From Janthinobacterium sp. 67 (GTDB lineage: Bacteria; Pseudomonadota; Gammaproteobacteria; Burkholderiales; Burkholderiaceae_D): a stretch of DNA of 64,000 nucleotides. The stretch lies in assembly GCF_002797895.1 (NCBI RefSeq), contig NZ_PGES01000001.1:2232001-2296000 (forward strand), given 5' to 3'. Both the position numbers and the translations under genes were made by a program. The notes under the pieces were generated by a model. That model was not told the origin of the DNA, did not search any database, and was given only the letters and a program-made list of their open reading frames with translations. Below, in pieces: positions 1-8,849 of this stretch (the first letter of the stretch is position 1; every line of letters starts with the position of its first letter).

Positions 1-1987
1 ACGGGTCGCCGATCTGCGCCAGGTAAAACGTCAGCAGCCGCTCGGCGCTGCGTATCATCTGCTCGCGCGGCATGGCGCCCCGGTTGCTCTCCAGCCAGCC
101 GCGCCAGAAGCGCGTCATCTGGTCGTTCAGGTGGCTGCTTTCCGCATGCGTTTTGTCAGCCAGCATCAGATAGGTTTTCAGTGCGTTGTAGGCATCTTCC
201 ACATGCGTCGCACTGGCCGCCTGGTACTGCACGCTGCGCGGCGCGGCGGCCGGCGTCTGCGGCGTGCGCGCCGAGGGCTGCAGCTGGTCGGCGCTGGCGT
301 TCATTTCGAACAGCAAGGCTTCCAGCGCGCCCGCCACGGGGGCCAGCATGACCTGGCGCGCGCCGGCGAAATATTCCTCGCGCAGCTTGCGTTCCAGTAG
401 CTCGCCCTGGTACAGGCCCAGTCGCAAGGACCACGGCCGTTGCGTGCGGTACGCGTCCAGTTGCTCGATGCGGTCCTGCAATATCTCGAGCGCTTCGAGG
501 CGCGACTGCAAGTCCAGGCGCCGCTCCTGCAGCTTCACCACCTTGTTTAAATCGGCCTCGACGTTGGCCACCAGTTGCCGGTTGCCCAGGTAGGACCAGC
601 TCCAGCCGCCCAGACAAGCGCCCAGCGACACCGTGGCGGCAAAGAACACGGCATATTTGAAACGCAGCCTGGCGCGGTTGGCATAGTTGGCTACCAGGTG
701 CTTGTCGGCAAAAATCACCTTGCGGAACAGCTCCAGCAGGAAATAGCCATGCTGGCGCGCACCGGACGGCGCTGCGGCCGCGGCCGGCGTGAAGGCGAGG
801 TCGAAGCGACGCGCCACCTGCTGCGAAGACGCGCTGACGGGCTCGCCCTCCTGCAGCGCACTGGTGAAATAAAAGCCGCGGAACACGGGCTGGAACTGGA
901 ACGGGTTTTCCTCGAACAGGGTGGCGATAAAAGCGCGCAAGGCCGGCTTGATGGCGGCGAACTCGAGCGGAAAGGTGAATACGCCGGGCGCCATCGTCTT
1001 GCGTTGCCGGTGCGCCATGTTGGCCAGGCTGAGCTCCGTCAAGCCATCGTGCAATTCATCGAAACTCTGGTCGAAAAATGCCAGCAGCTCGGCCGTGGGC
1101 AGCTTGCGCTGGTAGGGCATGGTGGCGCCCCAGACGCGCTCGCGCTCGCTGCGTTCGGACTCCGCGAAAAATTCCGTGAAGCCGGCGATCAGGTCCGCCT
1201 TGGTAAACACGATGTACAGGGGCGCGAACACTTCCAGGCGTTCGATGACGTCCTGCACGCGCTTGCGCAGGCTGCGCGCCAGTTGCATGCCCACGTCGGG
1301 GTCGCCTTTCAATTCGTCGATGCTGACGGCGATGAGGATGCCGTTGATGGGCGCCTTGCGCCGGTATTTTTTCAGCAGGTCGAGAAAGCCGAACCACTCG
1401 CCGCGGTGCTCGTCGACGACGCAGTAGCGCCCCGCCGTGTCGAGCACGATGCCGTCCGTCGTGAAAAACCAGTCGCAGTTGCGCGTGCCGCCCACGCCTT
1501 GCACGATCTTGCCGTCGGCGAAGGGGAATTGCAGGCCCGAATGCAGGATGGCGCTGCTCTTGCCGGCGGCAGGATTGCCGATGATCATGTACCACGGCAA
1601 TTCGTACAGGGCGGCGGCGCCCGACTTGAGGCCCAGCTTGGATGTCTTGATGGTCTCGATGGCGGCCAGCATGCCCGAGCGCACCGCGCCGAGTTCGCCC
1701 TGCTGGGTGTTGCCGGCCGTGGAGGACGAGGCGGCCTGCGCGGCGGCGATCTCGGCCTCGTTGAGGATGGCCTGGCCCAGCGCCTGGGCATCGCGCCGCG
1801 CGCGGCGCCGGCGCCACAGCCACAGGCCCAGCCAGGTGACAAAGGCCAGCAGCAGCAATGCCAGGGCCCAGACCAGCGCCACCTCCAGCACCTCGGCGCC
1901 CAAGTACAGGAACACGGCCAGCGCCACGAAGCCGAAGATGGTCAGTTGGCGGCTGTCGGTGAGGAAATGCCAGAGTCGTCGCAGCAT
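1..1987 (-). CDS. tssM: Type VI secretion membrane-complex protein TssM (IcmF family), 3' part outside window
   Basis: Inner-membrane core component of the type VI secretion envelope complex (TssJLM). The visible 662 codons begin at an ATG whose first residues are MLRRLWHF. Two N-terminal membrane segments lie at about residues 14-30 and 36-56, followed by a cytoplasmic NTPase-like domain with Walker A GNPAAGKSS at residues 137-145 and a DTAGRY segment. A third hydrophobic segment lies near residue 440, after which the periplasmic part begins. This order is typical of IcmF/TssM, which is usually about 1,200 residues, so roughly half lies beyond the left edge. The next genes on the same strand include a TagX-like peptidase, consistent with a T6SS locus. 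Family assignment is secure; the end coordinate is only the window edge. Confidence 0.93.
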   Translation of the reverse strand, partial: MLRRLWHFLTDSRQLTIFGFVALAVFLYLGAEVLEVALVWALALLLLAFVTWLGLWLWRRRRARRDAQALGQAILNEAEIAAAQAASSSTAGNTQQGELGAVRSGMLAAIETIKTSKLGLKSGAAALYELPWYMIIGNPAAGKSSAILHSGLQFPFADGKIVQGVGGTRNCDWFFTTDGIVLDTAGRYCVVDEHRGEWFGFLDLLKKYRRKAPINGILIAVSIDELKGDPDVGMQLARSLRKRVQDVIERLEVFAPLYIVFTKADLIAGFTEFFAESERSERERVWGATMPYQRKLPTAELLAFFDQSFDELHDGLTELSLANMAHRQRKTMAPGVFTFPLEFAAIKPALRAFIATLFEENPFQFQPVFRGFYFTSALQEGEPVSASSQQVARRFDLAFTPAAAAAPSGARQHGYFLLELFRKVIFADKHLVANYANRARLRFKYAVFFAATVSLGACLGGWSWSYLGNRQLVANVEADLNKVVKLQERRLDLQSRLEALEILQDRIEQLDAYRTQRPWSLRLGLYQGELLERKLREEYFAGARQVMLAPVAGALEALLFEMNASADQLQPSARTPQTPAAAPRSVQYQAASATHVEDAYNALKTYLMLADKTHAESSHLNDQMTRFWRGWLESNRGAMPREQMIRSAERLLTFYLAQIGDP

Positions 1988-2182
1988 GATAGGCCCAGGG
2001 TGAGGTCGCAAAGCAAGGCGGATTCGACCCATGCTGACAGCAATGCGGCGCGGCTTTGTTGACATACGACAAGTACCGGGCGCCAGCGCGCGGCAGGCAC
2101 CGGCAGGCCATTGACGCTGCGCAAGCAAACTTGCAGCTGTGAAATTCGGGCCGATACGCGGCGCTAGAATGGCTGGCGCGGC

Positions 2183-3022
2183 TTACTTGCCCAGCACGCG
2201 CGGTTGCGGCAATTCCGTGTGGCCAAAATCCATCATGGTCCAGCGTCCGCCCCAGCGCAGGCCCACCGATTCGGCCGTCACGCCATATAAACGGTAGCCG
2301 CGCATGGCCCAGGCATTTTTTTCAGAAATGATGAGCTTTCCTTCATGCATGAATGCGCAATCGGCCGCCAGGCCATACTGGTGATAGCTTTGAAACGCCC
2401 TCGCGTTCGTCACGTTCGGGCCGGCCGCCGCCAATTGATCCTGGCGCGCGGGGCTGCGGTAGCCTTCCAGCAAGACCATGTCGTAACCATGCACGTCTTT
2501 CATGATCTTGAAGACCAGCAGCAAACGCTGCGCGAAATCGTGGTCGAGCAATTGCCAGTTGCGGCTGGCGCCGCCCAGCAGCGGGCGCAGCTGCGTTACT
2601 TCGGCAGTGGAAAACAGCAGCGGCGGCAAGGTCAAAGGCGGCACCAGCTGCTCGCCTTTCAGCAAGTCGCTGACCTGATCGTTGATCGCATGTTGTTGGT
2701 CGGCATAGCCGCGCAAGGCGATGCGGTCGCTGGACAGCCAGGCCAGCAGCGGCGGCACGATGACCAGCACGCTGCCTGCCAAACTCAGCCAGCGATGCCG
2801 CCACAGGAGCTGCCAGGCACGCATCATGCCCGAGCCCGTGTGCCGTTGCACGCGCTGCCACTGCGCGCCGCCGCCCCGCTGCAGCCCCTGCGCGCGCCGC
2901 TGCATGCGCCAGCCCAGGTTGACGAGCGCGTGCAGCACGACGGCGCGGGCGCCGGGAAACAGCAGCAGCCAGCAGGCAAGACAGGCAAGCAAAAAATACA
3001 TCAGGACCAGGGCGACGAACAT
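2183..3022 (-). CDS. M15-family peptidoglycan peptidase, TagX-like, T6SS-associated
   Basis: Predicted membrane-anchored D-alanyl-D-alanine carboxypeptidase / L,D-endopeptidase of the M15 (VanY/peptidase M15_4) family. The zinc and catalytic signature is visible as SYHQYGLAAD (SxHxxGxAxD) and the late FGHTEL histidine motif, with GYRSPARQ between the conserved strands. A hydrophobic segment opens the protein and another lies near residue 85. The chosen ATG has GGAG six bases upstream; an upstream ATG at 3064 would add 14 residues without a comparable site. TagX in Acinetobacter locally cuts peptidoglycan to allow T6SS assembly. The position next to tssM supports the same role here, but that is inference. 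Confidence 0.82.
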   Translation of the reverse strand: MFVALVLMYFLLACLACWLLLFPGARAVVLHALVNLGWRMQRRAQGLQRGGGAQWQRVQRHTGSGMMRAWQLLWRHRWLSLAGSVLVIVPPLLAWLSSDRIALRGYADQQHAINDQVSDLLKGEQLVPPLTLPPLLFSTAEVTQLRPLLGGASRNWQLLDHDFAQRLLLVFKIMKDVHGYDMVLLEGYRSPARQDQLAAAGPNVTNARAFQSYHQYGLAADCAFMHEGKLIISEKNAWAMRGYRLYGVTAESVGLRWGGRWTMMDFGHTELPQPRVLGK

Positions 3023-3161
3023 GGGGCGCTCCGTGACGGGAATCGGCGAGGCCGGGCAATCCATTGCTCGGCGGTATCGCTAGATCGTAGGCGTGCGCGG
3101 CCCGCATGAGCGCGGTTTACATCAAGGTCAGTCGAGTTTGATCCACTGCGGAGGTGATATT

Positions 3162-3815
3162 TTGTCTTTACTGAAAACCGGGGATGGCCAGATGCGCGGT
3201 CCTGACCTGCTGGGCAAGGCCGGTGCGGCTGGCGCGCGCATCGAAGGCCAGGGCATCCTGTCGCAGCTCGAGCATGGCGCCGCCGCGCCCGCCGCCAAGC
3301 CGGCCCTGCGCTGGCGGCACGGGGCCGCTGGCGCGCTGGGACTGGCGGTGCTGGTCACGGCCGTGCTCGCTTACGACACGGACGTCTTGCCCCTGCCGCC
3401 GGCACCCGCCAAGGCCATGGCGCCGCCCGCAATGCCGGCGCCAACGGTGCTGCCGCACACGGAGCAGGCGGCCACCATCGTCAATACGGCGACACCGCCC
3501 TTGCCCGAGGTGGCAGCCGTGAGCGCGTCACCCAAGAGGCCGCCGCCCGTGCGCCAGGCTACGGCGCGTCCTCAGGGGACGAGGCCGGCCGCCGCGCCCG
3601 GCGACAGCGACGTCGCCTTGCTGACGGCGATGGTGGCCCATGCGCACCGGCAGGAAGGCACAGCAAAGCCTGCGCGCGACGTGGTGCTGCGCCAGAGGAA
3701 CGATGAAACGGCGGAACTGTTGCAGCGCTGTCAGCAGCTGGGCCTGATCGAAGGCATGCTGTGCCGCTCGCGCATCTGCTCGGGCCGCTGGGACAGCGAT
3801 CCCGCCTGTCATTGA
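3162..3815 (+). CDS. Hypothetical single-pass membrane protein beside T6SS genes
   Basis: Not assigned to a known family. The likely start is TTG at 3162, preceded by a strong GGAGGTGA (3150-3157), rather than the upstream ATG at 3093. The predicted 217-aa product has a cytoplasmic stretch, one transmembrane segment around residues 60-72 (GALGLAVLVTAVLAY), a Pro/Ala-rich linker, and a conserved-looking C-terminus with four cysteines (RCQQ, LCRS, RICSG, ACH). This layout suggests a bitopic inner-membrane protein with a periplasmic domain. It is divergent from the M15 peptidase, so a link to the T6SS is possible but unproven. Confidence 0.68.
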   Translation: MSLLKTGDGQMRGPDLLGKAGAAGARIEGQGILSQLEHGAAAPAAKPALRWRHGAAGALGLAVLVTAVLAYDTDVLPLPPAPAKAMAPPAMPAPTVLPHTEQAATIVNTATPPLPEVAAVSASPKRPPPVRQATARPQGTRPAAAPGDSDVALLTAMVAHAHRQEGTAKPARDVVLRQRNDETAELLQRCQQLGLIEGMLCRSRICSGRWDSDPACH

Positions 3816-3830
3816 GTGCCTGGGTGAACG

Positions 3831-4208
3831 TCAGGCGCGCTCGGACACTTCGATCAGATTGCGGTCCGGGTCGCGCAGATACACGGAGCGGATGGGCCAG
3901 TTGGCGCCCGTGCGGGGCACAGGCCCTTCCTCGATGGCAATCCCCAGCGCCGCCAAATGGGCGATGAACACGTCGAGCGGGACGGCGGCAATGAAGCACA
4001 GGTCCAGCGAGCCGGGCGTGGGCAAATCCGCCTTGGGCAGGAATTCCTTGCCGGCCTCATGCAGGTTGATTTTTTGCGCGCCAAACTTGAAGGCATGGCG
4101 GCCGGCGCCAAACGTTTCGATCTGCATGCCCAGCACGCGCGTATAAAAATCGATGCAGGCCGCCTTGTCGCGGGTGGTCAGTACCAGGTGATCGAGGTGG
4201 TCTATCAT
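3831..4208 (-). CDS. VOC-family (glyoxalase/dioxygenase-like) protein
   Basis: A 125-aa vicinal-oxygen-chelate fold protein: it begins IDHLDHLVL (first metal-ligand His of the fold), has FYTRVLGM in the first beta-alpha-beta-beta-beta unit, and ends YLRDPDRNLIEVSE, the usual VOC C-terminal motif with a Glu ligand. Substrate is unknown; relatives include glyoxalase I, dioxygenases and fosfomycin/bleomycin resistance proteins. Its ATG overlaps the stop of the upstream alpha/beta hydrolase (TCAT at 4205-4208), so the two are translationally coupled. A longer upstream extension of the same frame is shadow sequence antisense to, and overlapping, the hydrolase gene. Confidence 0.88.
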   Translation of the reverse strand: MIDHLDHLVLTTRDKAACIDFYTRVLGMQIETFGAGRHAFKFGAQKINLHEAGKEFLPKADLPTPGSLDLCFIAAVPLDVFIAHLAALGIAIEEGPVPRTGANWPIRSVYLRDPDRNLIEVSERA

Positions 4209-4996
4209 GTGTTTCTCGGGTGACTGGCCGCGTCCATGCGGCCTTGCAAAAAGCCTTCCATCAGCGCCAGCAATGCTTGCGGCTGCTCCTGGTGCGGCGT
4301 ATGGCCGCACTGCTCGACCATGGCGGGCATGGCGTTGAGCGCCTGCGCCACGATGGTGTCGACCTGGGCCGCGCTGCCATACTGGTCCTCGCTGCCCTGC
4401 ACCACCAGCGCAGGACATTCGACGGAGGGCAGCAGATACTCGATGTTCCAGAACTGGAAGCCATAGCTGAGCCATGTGTCCGACCAGGCCTTGAAGATGG
4501 TCTCCGTCTTGTCGCCATGGTATTTCGCCAGCGCGCGCAGCTTGCCCGCGCCGAACGCCGCGTCCGCCTCGCGTATGCCATCGAGCGTGATGCCCTCGAC
4601 AAACACGTGCGCCGCTTCCGTGATGATGCCGCGCAAGCGCGGCGGCTGCTGCGCCGCATAGATCAGGGCGATGCTGCCGCCATCGGAATGGCCGACGAGA
4701 AAATGGTCCTGCCCTGGCAGCAATGCCGCGAGCACTTGCGGCAGTTCGCACAGCGCGTAGTCGTGCAGATAATGGAGCTGGCGGCGCGCCGCCAGCGGCG
4801 ACGACTGGCCATAACCGTGGCGGTCGTACAGCAAGCCGCGACAGCCCGTCGCCTGGCATAGCTGCGCCGGGAAATCTTTCCACATCGCGCAGCAACCGAG
4901 TCCCTCGTGCAGGAATACGAGGCAGGGCTTGGCGGGGTCGCCTTCGATCAGTTCGTAATAGATATCGGTTTCGGCACTCAGGTTCAGTATCGGCAT
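4205..4996 (-). CDS. Alpha/beta hydrolase
   Basis: A 263-aa alpha/beta-hydrolase-fold enzyme. The nucleophile elbow GHSDGG is clear (Ser nucleophile), preceded by the oxyanion region HEGLG and by DRHGYGQS, and followed by a C-terminal GHTPHQEQP segment holding the catalytic His; the acid is probably the Asp in GSEDQYG. No signal peptide is apparent, so it is likely cytoplasmic. It is co-transcribed with the VOC protein downstream (4-bp stop/start overlap), suggesting a shared small-molecule detoxification or catabolic step. The substrate cannot be deduced from the sequence. Confidence 0.9.
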   Translation of the reverse strand: MPILNLSAETDIYYELIEGDPAKPCLVFLHEGLGCCAMWKDFPAQLCQATGCRGLLYDRHGYGQSSPLAARRQLHYLHDYALCELPQVLAALLPGQDHFLVGHSDGGSIALIYAAQQPPRLRGIITEAAHVFVEGITLDGIREADAAFGAGKLRALAKYHGDKTETIFKAWSDTWLSYGFQFWNIEYLLPSVECPALVVQGSEDQYGSAAQVDTIVAQALNAMPAMVEQCGHTPHQEQPQALLALMEGFLQGRMDAASHPRNT

Positions 4997-5325
4997 GGGC
5001 TAGGCTCGCATCGGCAGGTCGGCTGGGCCTATTGTGCCATTGTCCTGCGCGGCATGCGTGCCGCCCCCGTAAAAATAGCCTGCGAGAAAAGTTCTGCCCC
5101 CTTGCCCGCAAGGTGTTTGCGCCAGCACAAGCGAGCGCCGCTTTTCCGGACGCCTAGCGCCCCTTTCTCCCCCTGTGCACGCCTAGAATGAATTACTCCA
5201 ACAGCATGGAGCAGGCGGCTACCTTATCAGCCAGGACGTGACACTGGCCGTCACGGCAACACAGATAGGGCGTCTTGCCGCACGACGACAGGCGCGGTGT
5301 CCAAACTATCGATCAGGAGTACATC
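4997..5325. other. Intergenic region between divergent genes
   Basis: This 329-bp stretch separates the hydrolase operon from the gene at 5326. It should contain two divergent promoters. I see no convincing sigma-70 boxes, repeats or small gene other than the AGGAG at 5315-5319 that belongs to the downstream gene. Confidence 0.5.
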
Positions 5326-5709
5326 ATGGAAATGAAAGTAGAACATCGCACCGGCAGCAATCTGGCATCGGAAACCACCGATCTGCCAATGGAACAGGAT
5401 GGCCAGGCCGCGAAAGGCGCGGCCGCGCAAGACCTGAACCTGAGCGCCGCCGCCTTCACCACCTACTACACGTGGACGGCCAATGGCGTGCATCCTTCGG
5501 TGAATTTCACCAATGCCAACGTGCACGCCAATTCGCGCGTATTGCTCAACATCAGCGAGTATGGCGCGACTCCGCAGGACCGCTTTATCGGCTCCGCCCG
5601 CATGGCCGTGTACAACATCGCGCCGTATAACGGCGGTTTCCGTGCCTGGGTCGATATCTCGTGGGGCAGCCCGCTCAAGGTGCGTTTCGACGTGTTTGTC
5701 GATCCCTGA
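5326..5709 (+). CDS. Hypothetical protein, probable beta-rich fold
   Basis: A 127-aa protein of unknown function. The ATG at 5326 is chosen because AGGAG lies six bases upstream (5315-5319). The N-terminal 40 residues are polar and probably disordered; the remainder is rich in beta-branched and aromatic residues (FTTYYTWTANG, FRAWVDISWG, VRFDVFVDP), suggesting a compact beta-sandwich. No signal peptide, transmembrane segment or catalytic motif is seen. It is a single gene followed by a tRNA-Asn on the opposite strand. Confidence 0.72.
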   Translation: MEMKVEHRTGSNLASETTDLPMEQDGQAAKGAAAQDLNLSAAAFTTYYTWTANGVHPSVNFTNANVHANSRVLLNISEYGATPQDRFIGSARMAVYNIAPYNGGFRAWVDISWGSPLKVRFDVFVDP

Positions 5710-5790
5710 TCCGGGAAACACTGCGTGCGTCGTTGACGCACTGAAGCGATGACTGGCGTGAACGGGAAACCATACGCGCATGACAAAAAA

Positions 5791-5812
5791 GGCCACGTAT
5801 TGCCACGTGGCC
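5791..5812 (-). terminator. Rho-independent terminator of tRNA-Asn (first copy)
   Basis: Perfect 8-bp stem GGCCACGT/ACGTGGCC with a six-base loop. On the minus strand the hairpin is followed by a run of Ts (5785-5790), so it terminates the minus-strand tRNA-Asn. It also has a short T run on the plus side. Confidence 0.8.
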
Positions 5813-5830
5813 TTTTGCTGCTGCTTGTTC

Positions 5831-5906
5831 TGGCTCCCCGACCTGGACTCGAACCAGGGACCTGCGGATTAACAGTCCGTCGCTCTACCAACTGAGCTAT
5901 CAGGGA
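5831..5906 (-). tRNA. tRNA-Asn (GTT), first copy
   Basis: A 76-nt cloverleaf can be drawn on the minus strand: acceptor TCCCTGA pairs with TCGGGGA (one G-T pair), the D arm contains AGCTCAGTTGGTAGAGC, the anticodon loop is CTGTTAA with anticodon GTT, the T arm has GGTTCGAGTCC, and CCA is encoded. The same gene recurs intact at 16592-16667 and as 3' halves at 18231-18275 and 20417-20461. Confidence 0.97.
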
Positions 5907-6165
5907 AAGGAGGCCGAATTATATACGTCAAAATTTCCCATGTCCAGTTGTTGCTGCATGACCAGCAAAACCGGCCGCCAGGGAGCACGCCTCGCCGGCT
6001 GGCAGGGTCCGTCTGCGCGGCGCCACGCAAGATAGTAGAATAGCCAGGCCTTGCCGGGACGGGAGGCACACAACGACATGCCGGCAGCGATGGCTTATCC
6101 GGCCAGCGCCGGCGGCATGTGATCGCAAGGCGCGTCCTTGCTCTGGCCTACTGCTCTTATCCGAC

Positions 6166-6873
6166 ATGACAGAATCAAGCGCACCAGCGGTGGCAAAATC
6201 CCATAGCGGTGACAGCTCGTCCGACATCGCCGCGCATATGGCGGCCGCCATCGTGGCGCGCCAGTTGCCGCCCGGTACGCGGCTGCGCGAAGAGGCGCTG
6301 TGCCGGCTGTATGGCGTCAGCCGCACAAAGATACGCGCCGCCCTGCTCATCCTCTCGAAAGACAAACTCATACGCATGGTGCCCGACAAGGGCGCCTTCG
6401 TCAGCCAGCCGACCGAAGCGGAAGCACGCGACATCTTTGCCGCGCGCCGCATCATTGAAGCGGCCCTGGCGCGCGAATTCGTCGCGCGGGCCAAGGCCGC
6501 CGACTACAGGATGCTAGAGCGGCACCTGAAGGCGGAACGCCAGGCGCTGGCCCAGGCGACGCCGCTGCGCTCGCAACTGCTGGGCGACTTCCACGTGCTG
6601 ATGGCCGATATCGCCGGCAACGCCGTGCTGGGCGACATCGTGCGCGAACTGGTGGGCCGCAGTTCGCTCATCACCATGCTGTACCAGTCGGGCCACGCGG
6701 CCGCCTGCTCGTGCGACGAGCACGGCCGCTTTCTCGAGGCGGCGCGCAGCGGCGATGCGGACCTGGCGGCGCGCCTGATGGTCGAGCACCTGGCGCACGT
6801 GGAAGCGGCCCTGCGCTTCGACGGCAGCGCCGGCGAGGCCAAAAAAGACCTGGTGGCGGCCCTGCTGATGTAG
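6166..6873 (+). CDS. GntR-family transcriptional regulator, FCD (FadR) subfamily
   Basis: A 235-aa DNA-binding regulator. The N-terminal winged helix (about residues 20-85) shows the GntR pattern: IVARQLPPGTRLREEALCR, GVSRTKIRAAL recognition helix and VPDKGAFVSQP wing. The C-terminal all-helical FCD ligand domain carries likely metal ligands in FHVLM and in HLAHVEAA. Members usually repress neighbouring catabolic or transport genes on binding a small organic acid. Here the adjacent convergent gene is a purine permease, but no operator is recognisable, so the target is unknown. FadR itself is not implied. Confidence 0.9.
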   Translation: MTESSAPAVAKSHSGDSSSDIAAHMAAAIVARQLPPGTRLREEALCRLYGVSRTKIRAALLILSKDKLIRMVPDKGAFVSQPTEAEARDIFAARRIIEAALAREFVARAKAADYRMLERHLKAERQALAQATPLRSQLLGDFHVLMADIAGNAVLGDIVRELVGRSSLITMLYQSGHAAACSCDEHGRFLEAARSGDADLAARLMVEHLAHVEAALRFDGSAGEAKKDLVAALLM

Positions 6874-6890
6874 GCTGCGCCATCAAAAAA

Positions 6891-6917
6891 GGCCGCCGAT
6901 GCAATGCACGGGCGGCC
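6891..6917 (-). terminator. Rho-independent terminator of the purine permease gene
   Basis: Seven-base GC stem GGCCGCC/GGCGGCC around a 13-base loop. The minus-strand transcript ends in a run of six Ts (6885-6890), so it serves the permease gene; it may also slow plus-strand transcription from the GntR gene. Confidence 0.75.
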
Positions 6918-6940
6918 TTGTCGCTTCGACGAAAAACCCG

Positions 6941-8239
6941 CTACTCGCCCAAGTAAATAAACTTGAACAGGAAGATGGCGGCGATGATGTAGGCCACCAC
7001 GGACACCTGCTTGCCCTTGCCCGTCAACAGTTTCAATACGGCATAGGTAATGAAGCCGAACGCGACGCCGCTGGCAACCGAATACGTAAACGGCATCATC
7101 AGGGCCGTGATGGCGGCAGGAATGCTTTCCGTGCTGTCATCCCAGTCGATGAAGGTCAGTTCGCGCAGCATCAGGCACGCCACGTACAGCAGCGCGGGCG
7201 CCGTCGCGTACGCCGGCACCGTGTGCGCCAGCGGGGCGAAGAACAGGCTGCCCAGGAACAGCAGCGCGACGGCCACGGCCGTCAAGCCCGTGCGGCCGCC
7301 CGCCTGCACGCCGGCCGCGCTTTCCACGAAGGCCGTCGTGCTCGACGTGCCCAGGCAGGCGCCGGCGGCGATCGCCGTGCTGTCTGCCAGCAAGGCCTTG
7401 TTCATGCGCTCCATCTTGCCGTCTTTCAGCAAGCCCGCACGGTTGGCCACGCCCATCAGGGTGCCCGTCGCGTCGAACAGTTCGACCAGGAAAAATACCA
7501 GCACCACGTTGACGATGCCGAACGACAGTGCGCCCATGATGTCGAGCTTGAACAGGGTCGGCTCGATGGCGGGCGGCGCCGAGACGATGCCGTTGAACTG
7601 GTTGCCGCCAAAGAAGAAGCTGGCGATGGTGATGACAAGAATGCCGATCAGGATGGCGCCCGGCACTTTCAGGCGGTCCAGCGCGACGATGATGAAAAAG
7701 CCGACGATGGCCAGGATGGGCGCCGCCTGGTGCAAGTCGCCCAGGGCGATGATGGTGGCCGGGTTCGACACCACCACGCCCGCGCTCTTCAGGGAAATGA
7801 TCGCCAGGAACAAGCCGATACCGACCGTGATGGCCGTGCGCAGCGCGGGCGGGATGCTGTTGATGATCATCTCGCGCACCTTGAACAGGCTCACCAGGAT
7901 GAACAGGCAGCCGGAAATGAAGACGGCGCCCAGCGCCACTTCCCAGCTCATGCCCATGCCCTTGACCACCGTGTACGAGAAATACGCGTTCAGGCCCATG
8001 CCCGGCGCCAGCGCGATCGGGTAGTTCGCATACAGGCCCATGATCAGCGTGCCGATGGCGGCCGCCAGGCAGGTGGCGACAAAGACGGCGTCTTTCGGCA
8101 TGCCCGCGTCGCCGAGGATGGACGGGTTGACGAAGATGATGTAGGCCATCGTCAGGAACGTGGTCAGGCCGGCCAGCAGCTCCGTGCGCACATTGGTCCC
8201 GTTGTCCTTCAGTTTGAAATAGCGTTCCAGGAACTGCAT
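6941..8239 (-). CDS. NCS2-family (AzgA-like) purine permease
   Basis: A 432-aa polytopic membrane transporter of the AzgA branch of nucleobase-cation symporter 2, expected to import adenine, guanine and/or hypoxanthine with protons. The ATG beginning MQFLERYFKLKDNGT is chosen: NGTNVRTELLAGLTTFLTM is the conserved AzgA opening, and AAGGGG lies upstream. Characteristic signatures are GMGLNAYFSYTVV, FFLVELFDATGTLMGV and GTSSTTAFVESAAGV. About 12-14 hydrophobic segments are visible. An in-frame upstream extension to 8722 antisense to the GtrA gene is not credible. A hairpin terminator follows. Confidence 0.93.
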   Translation of the reverse strand: MQFLERYFKLKDNGTNVRTELLAGLTTFLTMAYIIFVNPSILGDAGMPKDAVFVATCLAAAIGTLIMGLYANYPIALAPGMGLNAYFSYTVVKGMGMSWEVALGAVFISGCLFILVSLFKVREMIINSIPPALRTAITVGIGLFLAIISLKSAGVVVSNPATIIALGDLHQAAPILAIVGFFIIVALDRLKVPGAILIGILVITIASFFFGGNQFNGIVSAPPAIEPTLFKLDIMGALSFGIVNVVLVFFLVELFDATGTLMGVANRAGLLKDGKMERMNKALLADSTAIAAGACLGTSSTTAFVESAAGVQAGGRTGLTAVAVALLFLGSLFFAPLAHTVPAYATAPALLYVACLMLRELTFIDWDDSTESIPAAITALMMPFTYSVASGVAFGFITYAVLKLLTGKGKQVSVVAYIIAAIFLFKFIYLGE

Positions 8240-8307
8240 GATTAACCCCTTGTTTTGGTGAAACCGCGCGCCAGGTCTTGGCCTAGCGCATTTTTTCTTG
8301 CAACTAT

Positions 8308-8709
8308 TTACTTGGTCGCCGCGCCGGCTGGCTTGAAGGCCCACCAGCGGCTGCCCGCGAAATTCCAGACCAGCCCGATACCCGTCGCCAGTACCTGCGC
8401 CAGCCAGTAATACCAGCCCAGCTGGTGTACCAGCAGCCACATCAGGCCCGTATTGATGCACCAGCCTATGCCCAGCAAGGTGAAGTACTTGGAAGCCGCC
8501 TCGCCATGGCCCTTGTCGCTCTTGAACGTGAAAAAGTAATTGAGAATGTAGTTGACGACGGAACCCATGATGTAGCCGATGCCGGACGCGGCGGCGGCGC
8601 TGATGCCGGCCCACTCCACGCCGCCCCACAGCACGCTGTATTGCACGGCCGTGCCGGAAGCGCCGACGGCGGCGAAACGGAGAAATTGCTGATGCAGGGA
8701 ATGGGACAT
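8308..8709 (-). CDS. GtrA-family membrane protein
   Basis: A 133-aa protein with four predicted transmembrane segments, typical of GtrA. Visible family features are FLRFAAVGASGTAVQYS at the start and YFTFKSDKGHGEAASKYF in the cytoplasmic loop. GtrA proteins are proposed flippases or accessory proteins for polyprenyl-phosphate-linked sugars used in O-antigen or exopolysaccharide modification. No glycosyltransferase partner is adjacent, so the role here is open. An in-frame TTG two codons upstream (8715) is an alternative start; neither has a strong ribosome-binding site. Confidence 0.85.
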   Translation of the reverse strand: MSHSLHQQFLRFAAVGASGTAVQYSVLWGGVEWAGISAAAASGIGYIMGSVVNYILNYFFTFKSDKGHGEAASKYFTLLGIGWCINTGLMWLLVHQLGWYYWLAQVLATGIGLVWNFAGSRWWAFKPAGAATK

Positions 8710-8849
8710 GGTCAATTTTCAAATATGGCGAACACTCTCGCCAGGATCGGGCCAGAATAAAAAATGGCTACGATTGCTCGTAACCATTTTTCAGCCTGCA
8801 TTTTACTGCAAGTTGCGCCCAACGTTCATATTCGCCGCCGTTTCAGTAC

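Noticed and set aside
575..2062. Long plus-strand reading frame of 495 codons
   Set aside because: It is the antisense shadow of tssM in GC-rich DNA; its low-complexity Arg/Gly/Ala/Gln-rich product has no domain, while the minus strand reads a clear IcmF protein.
6899..8245. Plus-strand frame of 448 codons
   Set aside because: Antisense to the NCS2 permease; extremely Arg/His/Gln/Asp-rich product typical of shadows of membrane-protein genes.
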